From Tetracentron sinense (taxonomy: Eukaryota; Streptophyta; Magnoliopsida; Trochodendrales; Trochodendraceae), in NCBI GenBank assembly GCA_015143295.1, contig CM026552.1:61746944-61810943 (forward strand): a stretch of 64,000 bases of DNA, read 5' to 3'. The translations under genes and the position numbers were made by a program. How positions within the stretch are numbered: the first letter of the stretch is position 1; every line of letters starts with the position of its first letter. This document shows, in pieces, positions 40,666 to 52,400 of this stretch. The notes beneath the pieces were generated by a model that searched no databases, was not told where the DNA came from, and saw only the letters and a program-made list of their open reading frames with translations.

Positions 40666-42180
40666 ACTCGCGTTTTTGCAGAAAATTTAGTAAGGGTGTT
40701 TTCGTCTTTTGGGCGTTTCACTCATACCTTAAAGGCTTTGCCCGATCATTTGAGGGTTCATACACAACCCTTAGAGTCTTTTGAGAGATAGAGAGAAAGG
40801 AGAAGGGTTTCCAAAACCTAGGTTTTCATTTGGGAGAAATCAAAGGGGTTAAGACCCTAGATCAACCCCAAGCCCATTTTCTTCAAGATCAAGGCTCAAG
40901 CATTCGAGGAGCTCGTGATCCAAGCTAGGGCAGCAGCTACACGGTTGTTTTTGGAAGGGGTTTCTTCCTCATTGATCAAGGTCGGTACTTCTTGCTACCC
41001 TCCTAGTTATAGTTCTTCCTTTCCTTTATTTTCTTTGTGTTCCCCTATACATCCATGTATTATGAGATGGGTTGTGAATGGTGAATGGTGAATGATGAAT
41101 GGAGATGAATGTGGGCGATTGGATGCCGTGTGTATTGATGTGATGGATGAACGGGGAGGGCATTGTACCCATAATAAACATACATATGTGATGTGAGTAA
41201 AATCCACCTAGAAAAGCATGTTGTAGGGTTAACAAATAATGAACACACTATGTTTGATGAGATGCCAAGGTGAATAAAATGAGTGATAAATTAAGGGAAT
41301 ACATGCTTAATTATTCATGAAATTGTTAGGGCATATGATAGTGTGTTTCTTACATTTCTCAAAATTTGCGACTTATTACTTGTTCAAATCGTGATATGCT
41401 ATGCTTTGTAAATTACCCAAATTGTCATATTTAATTCCAAATGCAAGTATGCACACGATCTCACAAGCACGCATGCATGACATGGATTACCGACGTTTTT
41501 CAAGAATGGGATTTAGAGGTGGGGCATATCCTACGATATGTTTTACCTCGCTTTTGGCAAGGACAAGTCAATCATGCATTATCATAAGAAGGGCTTCCCT
41601 TCCCTCGCAAGTACATCTCACAAGGACATCTCACAAGTGAAAGGACATGACATGAGCATTTAGAAAGAAGGGTCTTCCTTCCTTCACAAGTAGTTTACTC
41701 TTCCAAGCATGATACAAGCATGGCATGACACGGCATGACAAGCATGAGCATTTTAGGAAGAAGGGTCTCCCTTCCCTCACAAGTAGATTACTTTTCCGAA
41801 CAAGCAAGCATGATACATGACATGACAAGCATGAGCATTTAGGAAGAAGGGTCTCCCTTCCCTCACAAGTAGTTTACTTTCCAAGCAAGCATGACATGGC
41901 ATGACACGCATGATATGATAAGATAAGACAACATGACAAGTTTCAAGCACGGAAAATGGTATTTCCAAATCAAGTCAAGTGCACAAGGTTTTCAAGGGTT
42001 TTAACGGCTTTCTACGAAATACAAGCATGATTATAAATTGCTTTTACTTCCTTGCATGATATGAATTGTTTCCTTCTAACTTATAAGAATTGTTCCTGCT
42101 TTATGTATGCTATCTGTATGCTATGACTGTTGGTTATTGCTTAGTACCCGCTGAGTATTCCATGCTCAGCCGTACTTCTT

Positions 42181-42300
42181 ATGTCGGCAGGTGATGGCGG
42201 AGCAGCTGCTCCATTTGATATCTGTGCTCCGAGCCCTTGGGTGGAGGAGGAGTACGTCGAGGAGCCTTTGGAGGAACCTCCCGTAGAGGGTTACCATTAG
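42181..42300 (+). CDS. Small acidic LTR reading frame, E 3' LTR
   Basis: It is intact and identical in frame to 23576-23695. Confidence 0.4.
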   Translation: MSAGDGGAAAPFDICAPSPWVEEEYVEEPLEEPPVEGYH

Positions 42301-42592
42301 GTGGTTGTAGATTCTGAGTGTATAGCTGTGGGTGAGATGAGAGATATACATTCATGTATTTTGGCGGGTCTGTCCGCACTTTCTTTTGGTTACTTTTTGT
42401 ATAAACTTGGATTTGCGTATGTATATTCATAGAGGTTTGGTTAGACTTTCGCTGTGTTTTATAGTTATGTTTCCGCTATATTGTCCTCTATGGTATATGC
42501 TCTGTGGGTTTTGCAGGTTGGTTGTCAAGCAAGTCATGATTAGTCGTCCAAAGTTCACTCTAACTCCTAGGGTGGGTTTTGGGGCGCGACAC

Positions 42593-42661
42593 CTACTCCC
42601 CATGAACCTCCTTGATCCAAGGTCCCGGAGCATATGTAACGAACGTTGAACATGCCGACAT
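42593..42661 (-). pseudogene. Diverged small LTR reading frame in A
   Basis: It starts MSAC and contains APGPWIKEVHGE before TAG, aligned with APGPWVEEEYVEE of F. It is shorter and the E insertion lies at its stop codon. The GGCAG|G acceptor-like site is mutated to GGCATG. Confidence 0.35.
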
Positions 42662-42947
42662 CAATACGTATGGCTGTGTATGGAATACTTAGCGAGTACA
42701 AGCTAACAATAGTAATAACAATAATAAGTCGTACATGGTACAGGTCATCATCATATCAGCATAATCAGAGTGCGGAAGCTAAGACAAAACAACAGATGTA
42801 AAATTTTGAACATCATATAGTACATCATGCCTTATGTTCATGCTTTAACCAATCTTGTTTCAATTACCTCGTGAGTTCCTTATGCGTCTTATGTATCTAG
42901 TGTTTACCATACACATCTTATAAGATTCTTCATTTCACTTATCTTAT

Positions 42948-43300
42948 TTAGCTAGTGCCCAAACTATGAAATAGACGGACGTCCTAGGATCTTGTCATTC
43001 TTGCTTGTCTTGTTTAACTAGTACCCGAACTATGAAATGGGTGGACATACTAGGTTCTTGTCATTCTTGCTTATCTTGTTTAAGTAGTACCCGAACTATG
43101 AAATGGATGGACATACTAGGTTCTTGTCTTGCTTGACTAATGCCCGTACTATAATGGAACGGAACACATTAGCCTCATGTCTTGTCTTGACTAGTACCCT
43201 AAGTATGAAATGGACGGATATACTAGCTTCCTACTTTGTTAACTAGTACCCGAAGTATGAAATGGATGGACATATTAGCTTCTTGTCTTGTTTACTTGTC
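42948..43300. repeat. Tandem repeat of about 60-70 bp in A 5' LTR
   Basis: It is the counterpart of 508-870, with the core CTAGTACCCGAACTATGAA and GGACATACTAG. Confidence 0.8.
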
Positions 43301-44470
43301 TTGTTTTCTTATGAACCAGGTGTGACATATCCGGGGGATATGCCCTACCCTTGACCGGCCCGATGTCCGGCTTTATCATGCGTTCCATAAATCACTATTC
43401 TTGTTCTTGTTTATTTCTTACATGTATACTCAAACTACTTTTGGATCTGCTCATGAAAGAGGGCCAAGATACTTTGATTTCTTACATTTTAGAAAATAGG
43501 GTCATATGTGTCTTTCGTACATGTTAATTCGAATTAGTGAATATTATATTCTTTAATTTATATGATTACTACTATTTATGCAACTTGGTGTGTGTGGCAT
43601 TCGTGACAATCATACTATCATAGATGATTCAAGGGACACATATTGTATTTCAATTCTTGTTAATAATCATGTTAACATAAAACAATAAAGCATAATGTGA
43701 CATTTCTTATAATTGCATAGACATGGGGAATTAAATGTAAACATATAGAGCATTTTTTTTTAAATCACCTTTTAAGGAAAGCTACACAAATCATATTTCC
43801 CAAATCCTTCATTTTATTCTTAGCGTTCTCATTCATGCATTTTATCAAACACCTAATGTGCAACACATTCATAGCCACATTATTTCAAGTTCTTTAAGTT
43901 CAGATGTTTCGTTAAACACATGGTGTGCATTTATTATGCGTACAATGCTCATCCATCATTTTCCAACATACCTTCATCACCATTCACATGGCATCCAAAT
44001 GCCTCATCCACCTATACATCCACAACTATTACTTATCTTGTTTATTTAGGGAAATTAAAGCATTATAACAAGAAAGGAATCATGTGGAAGATCAATCTAC
44101 CAAATTCCAAAAGAAACTTAGGTTATTACTAAGGTAGATAGAAGGGTGTACTAACCTTGAGGATTTACTCTAAATCTTGAAGAGAAACCCTCCTTGGTTT
44201 GAAATCCAAGCTTGATGAAGAATGCAACCCTTGAGAAGGAAGATCCCACTTGAACCAAAATGCTCAAAGCTTGAAAATGGGGAAAGATCCACACCTTGAA
44301 AACTTTAAGGTCCCTTGCTTGATTTGATCCAAGCTTGGCTTGAGCTCCCCTCTCTTCAATCCAAAGCCTCCTTGGAAAAATCCCCAATCTCCCTTCTCCC
44401 TTCTTCCTCTCCTTTCTCTCTTTTTCTCTCCTCTAGGTTTAGGGTGAGCCAAAAACCCCAAATGGCTATC

Positions 44471-44478
44471 TATTTATA
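44471..44478 (-). promoter_or_regulatory. TATA box of A 5' LTR
   Basis: TATAAATA on - lies about 55 bp downstream of the palindrome array in the element's sense and upstream of a purine-rich, ATG-free leader. Confidence 0.6.
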
Positions 44479-44533
44479 AGCCTAAGGGTTGAGACCCTTA
44501 CTTTTGCCTGTTTTTAAAAATAGAATTTCGCAA

Positions 44534-44753
44534 TGATGATCGATCGTCGACTTGGGACGATCGATCGTCCATATTCCCGTAGGTTTTACCAAATTTCTGT
44601 CTCCAGGCGATCGATCGTCGGTTTTGGACAATCGATCGTCCAGCTTCTCGAAAGCTATCTCAATTTCTGGGTTCAGGGCGATCGATCATCAATCGACCGT
44701 CCAAGTTCCAGTAGGTTGCCCAGGTTTCTGTTCTCGTGACGATCGATCGTCAA
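44534..44753. repeat. Palindrome array GACGATCGATCGTC in A 5' LTR
   Basis: Copies near 44535, 44557, 44607, 44631, 44678 and 44738 alternate with spacers containing CCCGTAGG and TTTCTG. The core differs at both ends from the E/G/H palindrome while keeping the CGATCGATCG centre. Confidence 0.8.
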
Positions 44754-44961
44754 TCCCAGTTTTTCATCTTTTTCACCTGCAAACCCCTTGGGGCATTTCC
44801 AACCTCTTTTTCGGCATTCTTAGGGTACTAAAACCCTTCCTTCACATTGCACATGGGTTATTGACATTCAATTCCTCAGAAATTATTAATTGAACTACGT
44901 GAAAGACTAATTGGCTATAAGAACATTGTTCATTAGGTACGAAAGGTTTTGAGGCTCTACA

Positions 44962-45006
44962 ACAATATCCCTATATCATTCCCAATGAATAGGATGTCAT
45001 CTACAT
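44962..45006 (-). pseudogene. pol: Copia B reverse transcriptase fragment with the catalytic site
   Basis: Only 45 bp remain here. On - they encode VDDILFIGNDIGIL, the RT active-site block. They continue the RT of 47374 onward across solo LTR H, and A's 5' LTR starts on the other side, so both A and H landed within B's RT. TACAT at 45002-45006 is H's target duplication. Confidence 0.85.
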
Positions 45007-45324
45007 TGTCACACCCCAAAATATCCCCTAAGAGTTTAGGGATACTTTAGGTGTGACTATACGTACCTGCCAAACCATCCTGTAATGAACAAGGTGAATA
45101 TAATACTAACACAATGATAATCAGAGCGCGGAAGCTAAACATAGGTTACGGAAGCGTAAACTAATTTTTCTTTTCTTTATAAGTTTGTATCCCAAGTGAA
45201 AATATATACATAAAACATATCCAAGCCTAAGGTGGATAGGCCCACCTATCAAAATGTCAAAATACACAAAACCTCTCGTACCCTCCCCTCAATAGTAGTC
45301 GAGGTAAGGCCACACGTCGAGGTC

Positions 45325-45429
45325 TCAGTCCGCCTGAGACTGTAGTGGAATAGACGGCTCTCTCTCCTCTATGTACTCTTCCTCGACCCAAGGCTCCGGG
45401 TCGAGGGCTCCCTCGGTACCTGCCAACAT
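45325..45429 (-). CDS. Small acidic LTR reading frame in H (premature stop)
   Basis: It encodes MLAGTEGALDPEPWVEEEYI and EREPSIPLQSQAD, then TGA. Beyond that stop the L-type tail (DLDVWPYLDYY) is still readable in the same frame, so the ancestral frame was about 46 codons as in L. Confidence 0.4.
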   Translation of the reverse strand: MLAGTEGALDPEPWVEEEYIEEREPSIPLQSQAD

Positions 45430-45724
45430 GAAAGTACGGCTGAGCATGGAATACTCAGCGAGTACAAGCTGTTAGCTAACCATAACAATAATAAAACACA
45501 ACAACAGTAATACAATACAGAGCAATATGAGGAACATCATAAAGAAAACAATATCAAGCATGGTACAATACAATTATCTTGACGCGCGTGCATGAATACG
45601 AAAACTCTGATAAAACTCATGCTTGGAAATCCATCTCATGTCTCGGTATGGCTTGAGAAAATCATATATGCATGCATGCATGAATGCCTTGTCATCATCT
45701 TGTAAACTTGCATCTTGTAACTTG

Positions 45725-46005
45725 TGAGCCAGAGGCTAGCACCCGAATCTCCTTGGGCTGCCAACCTCCTTGATATAGGGTTTTCTTGTGAGCCAGAGGC
45801 TAGTACCCGAATGTCCCTAGGCTACCAACCTCCTTGACGTATGCTTGATTTTAGTTACTTATTTAGTTTTCTTGTGAGCCAGAGGCTAGTACCCGAATGT
45901 CCCTGGGCTGCCAACCTCCTTGACAATAAGTGATTTCAGTTTTCTTGTGAGCCAGAGGCTAGTACCCGAATGTCCCTGGGCTACCAACCTCCTTGACATG
46001 CAATG
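45725..46005. repeat. Tandem repeat in H, CTTGTGAGCCAGAGGCTAG type
   Basis: Four units contain GTGAGCCAGAGGCTAGTACC, CGAATGTCCCTGGGCT and CCAACCTCCTTGAC. They occupy the intron-like part of the LTR, where A and E have other repeats. Confidence 0.85.
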
Positions 46006-46915
46006 TTTTCTTGTTGATTATTATATGCACGTGCTCTTGAAATCTCGGTTCATGCAACATGCGTGTTTGGGTAAGTGACAATAGTGACAATCATGGGAAC
46101 ACATGTAACAAGAGGAATATCGCGTCACATTTCGATTCATAGTATAACATGGAAGCATTTAGGGGATCAACATAGCATTTGGTCAAATCATCATTTACAA
46201 GAGTAGTTGCATAGGGCTTACATCTATTTCCTTATTTAAATTCATTTATTCTTAGTTTAGGCATTTTATTAGACATCCGGTGTACAACATTTCTAGTAGT
46301 TTTCTTTACCCTTTTTAATGCATATTTTCCATCAATCATCATGGTATGTTCATTATTGATGGAATGCCCATCCACCGTTTTCCATTTCACACATCACATC
46401 CACATCCACATCCAATGGCATCCAATCGCCACCATCCACATCCCATTCACACATTCGAATCTTTTTCTTATCTTATTTATATTTATTAGAGATGTTACAT
46501 TTCATAGGAAAGGAAAACATAATAGCAAGAATCACATTTCACCATAGAAAACCTAGATTATTCATAGGGGAAGTTAGTAGGGTGTACTAACCTTGAATCA
46601 AGGTTTGATCTTGGTAAAAACCTTGATTTAAGCTCCCACTTGCAAGAAGGAGGACTCTTGCTTGAAGAAGGCTTGAGTAGGAAGGAAAACCTCTTGAAAA
46701 TAGCTTGGAGAATGCTGTCCTTGCTTGAGAGAGACTCCCCCCACGAGCTTGAGGCTTGGCTTTGAGAGATCTAAGCTTTGGAAAAATTCTTGGGAAGCCC
46801 AACTCTTGATTTCTTCTCAAGAGCAAAACCCTAGGTTGGGAAATCTCCTTCTCCTCTCTCTTTATCTCCCAAATACTCTAAGTATAGTGAATGAAGCCCT
46901 AAGGCTCGAGCAAAG

Positions 46916-46924
46916 CCTTATAGG
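46916..46924 (-). promoter_or_regulatory. TATA-like box of H
   Basis: CCTATAAGG on - lies about 62 bp downstream of the palindrome array; E has CCTTAAAGG at the same place. Confidence 0.5.
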
Positions 46925-46985
46925 AAAGGGTTTAACCCCCAAAAGACGAAATAGCCCTTACTGAAATTTCTGCAAAAACGCGAAG

Positions 46986-47171
46986 ACCGAGCGATCGGTG
47001 GTTATGACCGATCGATCGGTTGCCTACCAAGTGATCGGTGTTATTGACCGAGCAACCGGTCAAAAACATGCTCTCTGAAAAATTTCCTTATACAATAAAG
47101 TTAACCAGTCAATAGCCTCCGATCGATCGGTTTTGGACCAATCGATCGCTACTAATGACCAAGCAATCGGT
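46986..47171. repeat. 3+4 palindrome array in solo LTR H
   Basis: Seven decayed sites related to ACCGATCGATCGGT are split three and four (in the - sense) by a spacer with GACTGGTTAAC and TTGTATAAGG. The layout is that of E and G. Confidence 0.85.
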
Positions 47172-47373
47172 GCTCTGCAGGTCCCGACTGTTTTGACCAT
47201 ATCTTTTGACTCGCTCGACGATTCCACTTGCGTTGGATTCTTCTTTCGAAAAGGAAAATTTCTGACGTTTCAAAATTTCCAATTTCTCCCTTATTTATTA
47301 ATTAGACTACGAGAAAGGCCAATTAGCTACGAAAGTACCATTCATTAAATATAGAAAAGTCCGGGGTGCTATA

Positions 47374-48544
47374 TACATAGAGAATAAGGTATACTACCGC
47401 TCTCCCACTATCCTTCTTGTAAATACAAGATTCTTCTAAATTCTTTTGGAATCCAAATTCTTTGATCGAAAGATCAAATCTTTGGTTCCGGCTTCTAGAA
47501 GCTTGTTTCAAACCATATATTGACTTGTTTAGCTTTTATACCATGTTCTCCTGGTTAGGAGCAATGAAGCCCTCAGGTTCCTTTCTATAGATGTCTTCTT
47601 CTAACATTCCATTTAGGAAAGCAGTTTTGACATCCATTTGTCATATCTCATAGTCCTGGTGTGCAGCTATAGCTAGCAATATCTGGATGGCTCTGAGCAT
47701 AGCTACTGGTGAAAAGGTATCCTCATAATCATCTCCTTGAATTTGAGTGTAACCTTTTGCAACAAGTCTTTCTTTATAGGTCTCCACATTTCCATCGGCA
47801 CCCTTCTTCCTTTTGTAAATCCATTTGCATCCAATGGGCCTTATTCCATCTAGTGGATCTACTAAAGTCCAGACGCCATTGTCATACATGGAATCTATTT
47901 CAGCATTCATGGCTTTATTCCAATGAGATGCATCTACATCGAATGTAGCTTCCTGATAAGTATTAGGTTCTGTATCCTCATCATCAGGGGTAACTAGATA
48001 AACCTCATTATTGTAATATTGAAGTCTATCTGGTGGTCTAGAAACTCTTTCAGACCTTCTCAGTGGAATAAAATTAGAAGAGTCTGTAGTGGAAGGATTA
48101 GGTTCATTTGGGATACTGGCTGTGTTGTCTTTCATCTCATGAAATTCAACCTTTTTAAGAAGATCCATTTCTTCCTCCAAGAAGGTGGCATGATTCCTAA
48201 TAGCAATTGTTTTGTCTACATTGTAGTAGAAATAGAAACCCTTAGTATCCTTTGGATACCCCACAAAATTCCATTTTTCTTTTCTAGATTCCGACTTGGT
48301 AGATTCGAGCTTGTGAACCTGCGCAGGACAACCCCATACCCTTAGACCACAATGCATAGGGTGTAACTGATATTGATTTAGAAGAAACGCGGTTCAGAAT
48401 GTAAATGACCGTTTGTAAAGCGTACCCCCAAAGGTAGGAAGGCACATTGGCATGGCTCATTATAGATCGAACCATATCTAATAAGGTCCGATTTCTTCTT
48501 TCAGAAACACCATTTTGTTGAGTGAGGCAGGACTTGACCATTGT
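47374..48544 (-). pseudogene. pol: Copia B: integrase end and N-terminal RT
   Basis: On - the piece runs from the integrase C-terminal part (QQNGVSERRNRTLLDMVRSI, YALWSKGMG) through RT (WTLVDPLDGIRPIGCKWIYK, DTFSPVA) to LKQASRSRNQRFD and VVYLILYV, stopping at H. An in-frame stop breaks the frame near 47640 (Y-E-I-stop before QMDVKTAFLNG) and it is divided by insertions, so it is a relic. The copia lineage is not assigned. Confidence 0.88.
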
Positions 48545-51327
48545 TGTGACGCCCCGAACCCGCGCCTAGGGAATCAAGTTCCGAGACGCGCGTCCGTTCG
48601 TCAAATCATGCAAGCGGAAGACTTTACCCCTGAAAATACGGGAAATTTACACATTTATCAGATGGTTCCAAAAAAGCAAATAATACCTGTCATCACAATA
48701 GCCATCATACAAACCATATACCTGTATTATTTATATCAGTTTGTTTTATAAAAGTAGGCGCTTCTATCACGTCGGGTACAACTCGTACAAGCTTCCAAAA
48801 TATCCAGTTGGACTTTTCACTTACTGGTCAACAACTCCGAGATCTGCTGACATAAAAAGTCAGTGAGCTATGAAGCCCAATAAAACCACAATCCTTCTAA
48901 ACTATTTTTCACGTAATAACACGCATCAATAATGATATAATAAGCAGTTCAATTTGCATGTTACAGTAAAATAGAACTTTATATAATAAATTGTAACCCA
49001 AGGTCACTTAGGGTTACGTCACGTCACCCTAACAGAGGTTCCTGACCTCACATTACTTTCCAATTATGAGGTTCAGTTATGAATGTATTATATTACCAAA
49101 TTATCGTTTCGATCATCAATCATGTTTCATTTCGAGTCCTGAGACTCTATTAATTGGCCACAGCCCACAAATGTTTAGCTTAAAGTCTCTAAATCATAAC
49201 CATAATACATTGAGTTATTTAGACTCACACACGCTGTTCCTGCTTTCACCCGAACATGACCAAACCTTGGGTATACCAACCCAACTCACCTGAAATCCGA
49301 TGATTCCATACCGAACCATGAGTTCACCAACTCAGACAAATACACCAACCCTGAGTATACCAACTCAGACCACTTCGTATCCGAAGCTTACACACACAAC
49401 ATGGGCATTCACCCAATAAGGACAAAACTCTTCCATTCAACTGACTGGCAACATCTACCGTGTATTCGCCATCATCGCCCTGGGTATCAGTCAAGAAGGA
49501 ACCCTGACCAACCTGCCTACCATCATCTTCTGGCCAGTCTACGGAGGAACCCCGACATCTATACCAATGCCGACATCTCCTGACGTTCCACCAAGAAGGG
49601 ACCCCGATAGACACGGTGCCGACATCTTCTGACCCACCCAGAGAGGAACCCCGGCCTATACACTATCTGATGTTCAGCCACTTTAAACTCCCTAGGGCTC
49701 CGACATCTCCTGACTATCAGTCACGAAAGAACCACAGGCCATGCAGGACACCGCCACTCCTGACCTAGTCCAAGAGGCACCACGGACGACCTAGACAAAT
49801 AGACCGACATCTCCCGACTATCAGTCACGGAGGAACCCCGGGTCTTACTGGACACCGTCTCTCCTGACCTAGTCAAAAAGGAACCACGGATTATACTTAA
49901 CTCTGGTTATATTTTCTAACCACAGGTTAACCCCAGTTAACCCAAGCCTCGCTTGATTAACTGAAATACTTGGGCTTCGCGCCCGTGAACCAACTCAGGT
50001 AACACACCGTCCCATTAGGGAACGTTTTCAAGCTAATTGATGTCTCCATAGCCTTACAAGATGTGCAAAACAACTTTTCGTCACCCTAGAGTGGCGATAC
50101 AATTTACTCGGGACCAGATCTGGGCTTTCCAAGGGGACACATAAAATCACAACATCATATAGGGGTCTCCGACCCTTTTTCATTCACGTCAAAAGACATG
50201 CATATACTTCACATGAAATAATATAGCAAAATAAGCGAAAAAAGAGAAGAAAAGAGAGGGGTTTTACCTGCTTCATGTGTTTCGAGGCAGCTAGTGCAAA
50301 AACGGGTACCACCAACAGGTCCGGGAGGGCGATCGACCCCAAGATAAAGCTCCTCTATCTAACTTTCACTTTCTCTCTCTACCTTTTTCTCTCTCTCTAC
50401 ACGTAAATTGAGGCATCGAAGAAGAAATCAGACGCCGCCAACGCGTCGGGGACGTCAAAAAACCCTAAGGGGACCTCCCTTTCCCTTTCTCTCTCTTCCT
50501 TTCTCTCTCCTCTTTCTCTCTCTCCCTTTCTCTGTCCTCACTTTCTCTCTCTAAAGTGCTGTGTGGCAGAACCTCCCCTGTTTACAGAACGTGAGAAAAT
50601 GAGGGAGGTTGGCCTCCATTATATATAGATAAGGTCATGTGCATAGCACATGACCATAATTAATGGTCCCATTGACCAAGTCAACGGTTGACCGTTTGAC
50701 TATTTTTTTTGCCTTCTCTTATGTATACGGCCTCCGTAGTCCTACTTAATGACATCCGATTTTGACGAAACTTTAGGTGACCGAACTTGGGGCAGTCCGA
50801 CACCTACTGTAAAAATTTTGGGGAAAAATACTGAGTTTTGATAGCTGCCCTTTAGTCCGGAAGAAAATTGCAAAACCCACTAATTTTCTGATTTCGGACA
50901 CAAAACACGCTGTCACTTCTTCGTTTAAGATAACTAACTGCTGAGACGACAAAAATTAGTCCCCACGGCCGACCGACATGCATTAGTATCAACCTCATGG
51001 ATTTCTATTAGGATCTCCAACAGATATCGGGTCCCACTTAATTTCTGGAAATATGGAAATTTCCCTTTTTCTCAATTTTATCACACATAATGGCCCCGCG
51101 GTCCCGCGAAATGGTACCTGACGGAACCGATATGGTAGGGGTGTGTCCCGACAGTCGACCGGCACACTGTGTGCGATTTTTGCCAAAAGATACTGAGATT
51201 TCCTCGGTGCACTTCAATCCCGAGTAAAATCCACTTGTTATTAATTTAACAAATAATTAACTAATTAACCTCCATTAAGGACCCATAAACACATAATTTT
51301 ATTATATTAAAATTCCGGGTTGTTACA
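48545..51327 (-). mobile_element. Solo gypsy LTR I, same family as the LTR of D
   Basis: ATTGT occurs at 48540-48544 and 51328-51332 around a 2783-bp LTR. On - it begins TGTAACAACCCGG and ends GGGGCGTCACA; its start aligns with D's LTR at 63776. It has a TATA box (TATATAT, about 50620-50627 on -), a GA-rich leader, a donor-like CAG|GTAAAA at 50267, a repeat array and the ATGTCAGCAG motif at 48853-48844. Confidence 0.92.
49470..49880. repeat. Degenerate tandem repeat in solo LTR I
   Basis: Irregular units of about 55-70 bp contain CCGACATCTCCTGAC and AGGAACCCCG. They lie in the intron-like part of the LTR. Confidence 0.75.
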
Positions 51328-51412
51328 ATTGTGAGATAATTATTATCCTTTAAGTAATCCATAAAATCGTTGGTGAGGTATTCACCACCTCGATTTGATC
51401 GAAGTGTCTTTA
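51328..51412 (-). pseudogene. pol: Copia B integrase core fragment
   Basis: On - it encodes an LRSNRGGEYLTNDF-type integrase block (Asp/Glu catalytic region). It lies between solo LTR I and the MITE; both flanks join in frame to neighbouring B fragments. Confidence 0.85.
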
Positions 51413-51753
51413 GGCCCCGTTCTTTTGGTAGAACTTTTCAAGTCTAGAACTTTCATTCTTTCATGCCTAATTTTACTTGATGTCTAGAACTATATTATTC
51501 CATAAGGTGCAAAAGTTCTACAAATATAGAACTTTCAAGTTTCAACAAAATATTTGGATTTTTTAAGTTTCATAGATGTGGAACTTCTAATTAATTTAAA
51601 CTCAATAAATTTCAGATACCATCAACTAAAAGGGCTAAAAAACCCTCTCCCCTCTATTCCCAGACTCTTGCCTCTTGTTTTAAAACATTAAGCCTCTTGT
51701 TATAAAACATTAATGTTCTGGACTTTTAAAAGTTTCACCAAAAGAATGGAGCC
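51413..51753. mobile_element. Tourist-like MITE (PIF/Harbinger type)
   Basis: The 341-bp element has imperfect inverted ends of about 39 bp (GGCCCCGTTCTTTTGGTAGA... against GGCTCCATTCTTTTGGTGAA...) and TTA target duplications at 51410-51412 and 51754-51756. It has no coding capacity. It splits B's integrase exactly at a Lys codon region, so the insertion site is clear. Confidence 0.9.
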
Positions 51754-52400
51754 TTATGGATTTGTCTGTTTGATTCTCAACTTTTAATCTAAATTCTTTG
51801 AACTTTTTAAACGTGTCAGATTTGTGTTGCATCAAATAGATATATCCATATCTAGAATAGTCATCGGTAAATGTAACAAAATTCCGGTATTGACCTTGTG
51901 CAACAATGTTAAATGGATTACGTACATCACTATGTATGCGTCTCAACTTCTCTTTAGCTCTTCCTCCCTTTTTAGGGTAAGCTTCTTGGTCATCTTCCCT
52001 TCGAGACATGACTCGCAAGTAGGGAGTAGTTTTACCATGAGAAATTCAAAGGGACCATCTTTTGCCAACCTCTTGATCCTATCAAGATTAATGTGACCAA
52101 GTCTTTTATGCCAAAGATAAGTTGACTCTATGCAATGTCTCTTCATTCTAGACATTCTAGATGATGAGGCATTGTCACTTAGTAGACTTACATTATTTAC
52201 CAAAGAAAATATTAAATAGAGACCGTTAATAAGATTACCAGTAATTAAGACCATTCTATCTTTCTTAATTTCAACTATTGAATTAAAAAGGATAGAGTAT
52301 CCACAATGTAAAAGTCTTGAAACTGAAATCAAATTCCTGTGTGCACTAGGCACATAAAAAAAGTCTTCTAAAATTTAAGACTTTCAAATAGTCTAAGCTG
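51754..52400 (-). pseudogene. pol: Copia B: pre-integrase domain and N-terminal integrase
   Basis: On - the frame has YVPSAHRNLISVSRL-like sequence (SAHRNLISVSRLLHC), a LWHKRLGHINLDRIKRL preintegrase block, CESCLEGKMTKK and integrase TFTDDYSRYGYIYL. A one-base shift lies near 51960-51990. Confidence 0.87.

Larger units (their letters stand above)
5797..42591 (+). mobile_element. Gypsy chromovirus E (Tekay-like) with nested F and G
   Basis: Boundaries are set by TGTAGAGCCCC at 5797, ...GGGGCGCGACA at 42591 and a perfect 5-bp target duplication CCTAC on both sides. Parts in order: 5' LTR (5797-6320, then 22137-23976 after F and the duplication), tRNA-Met primer site, gag, intron-like segment, pol up to 27306, the copia G insertion, the rest of pol (38384-40155), polypurine tract and 3' LTR (40268-42591). 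The coding region has a nonsense codon and single-base frameshifts, so this copy is not autonomous. Confidence 0.92.
40268..42591 (+). mobile_element. 3' LTR of E
   Basis: This uninterrupted 2324-bp LTR is the reference copy for E. It has the palindrome array (40482-40665), an ATG-free leader, the donor-like site at 40980/40981, AAGGGTCTCCCTT units (41665-41880), the conserved hairpin near 42150 and the small ORF at 42181-42300. It ends GCGACA, followed by CCTAC. Confidence 0.95.
42597..44961 (-). mobile_element. 5' LTR of element A, main part
   Basis: Read on -, it begins TGTAGAGCCTC at 44961 and runs to the E insertion at 42596; the end is at 5454-5796. It has a palindrome array (44534-44753), TATAAATA (44471-44478), an ATG-free leader and donor-like CTCAAG|GTTAGT at 44155, tandem repeats (42948-43300) and a degraded small ORF. 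A's right flank is copia B. Confidence 0.92.
45007..47373 (-). mobile_element. Solo gypsy LTR H
   Basis: This 2367-bp LTR is flanked by TACAT (45002-45006 and 47374-47378) with no internal region, so it is a solo LTR left by LTR-LTR recombination. On - it begins TATAGCACCCCGG (TG mutated to TA) and ends GGGTGTGACA. It carries the 3+4 palindrome array, CCTATAAGG, an ATG-free leader, the donor-like TTCAAG|GTTAGT at 46591, tandem repeats and a small ORF. Confidence 0.93.

Noticed and set aside
48840-48853. Small acidic ORF in solo LTR I
   Set aside because: The ATGTCAGCAG motif is there, but the frame stops after about ten codons and lacks the PWVEEEY core, so it was not annotated as a CDS.
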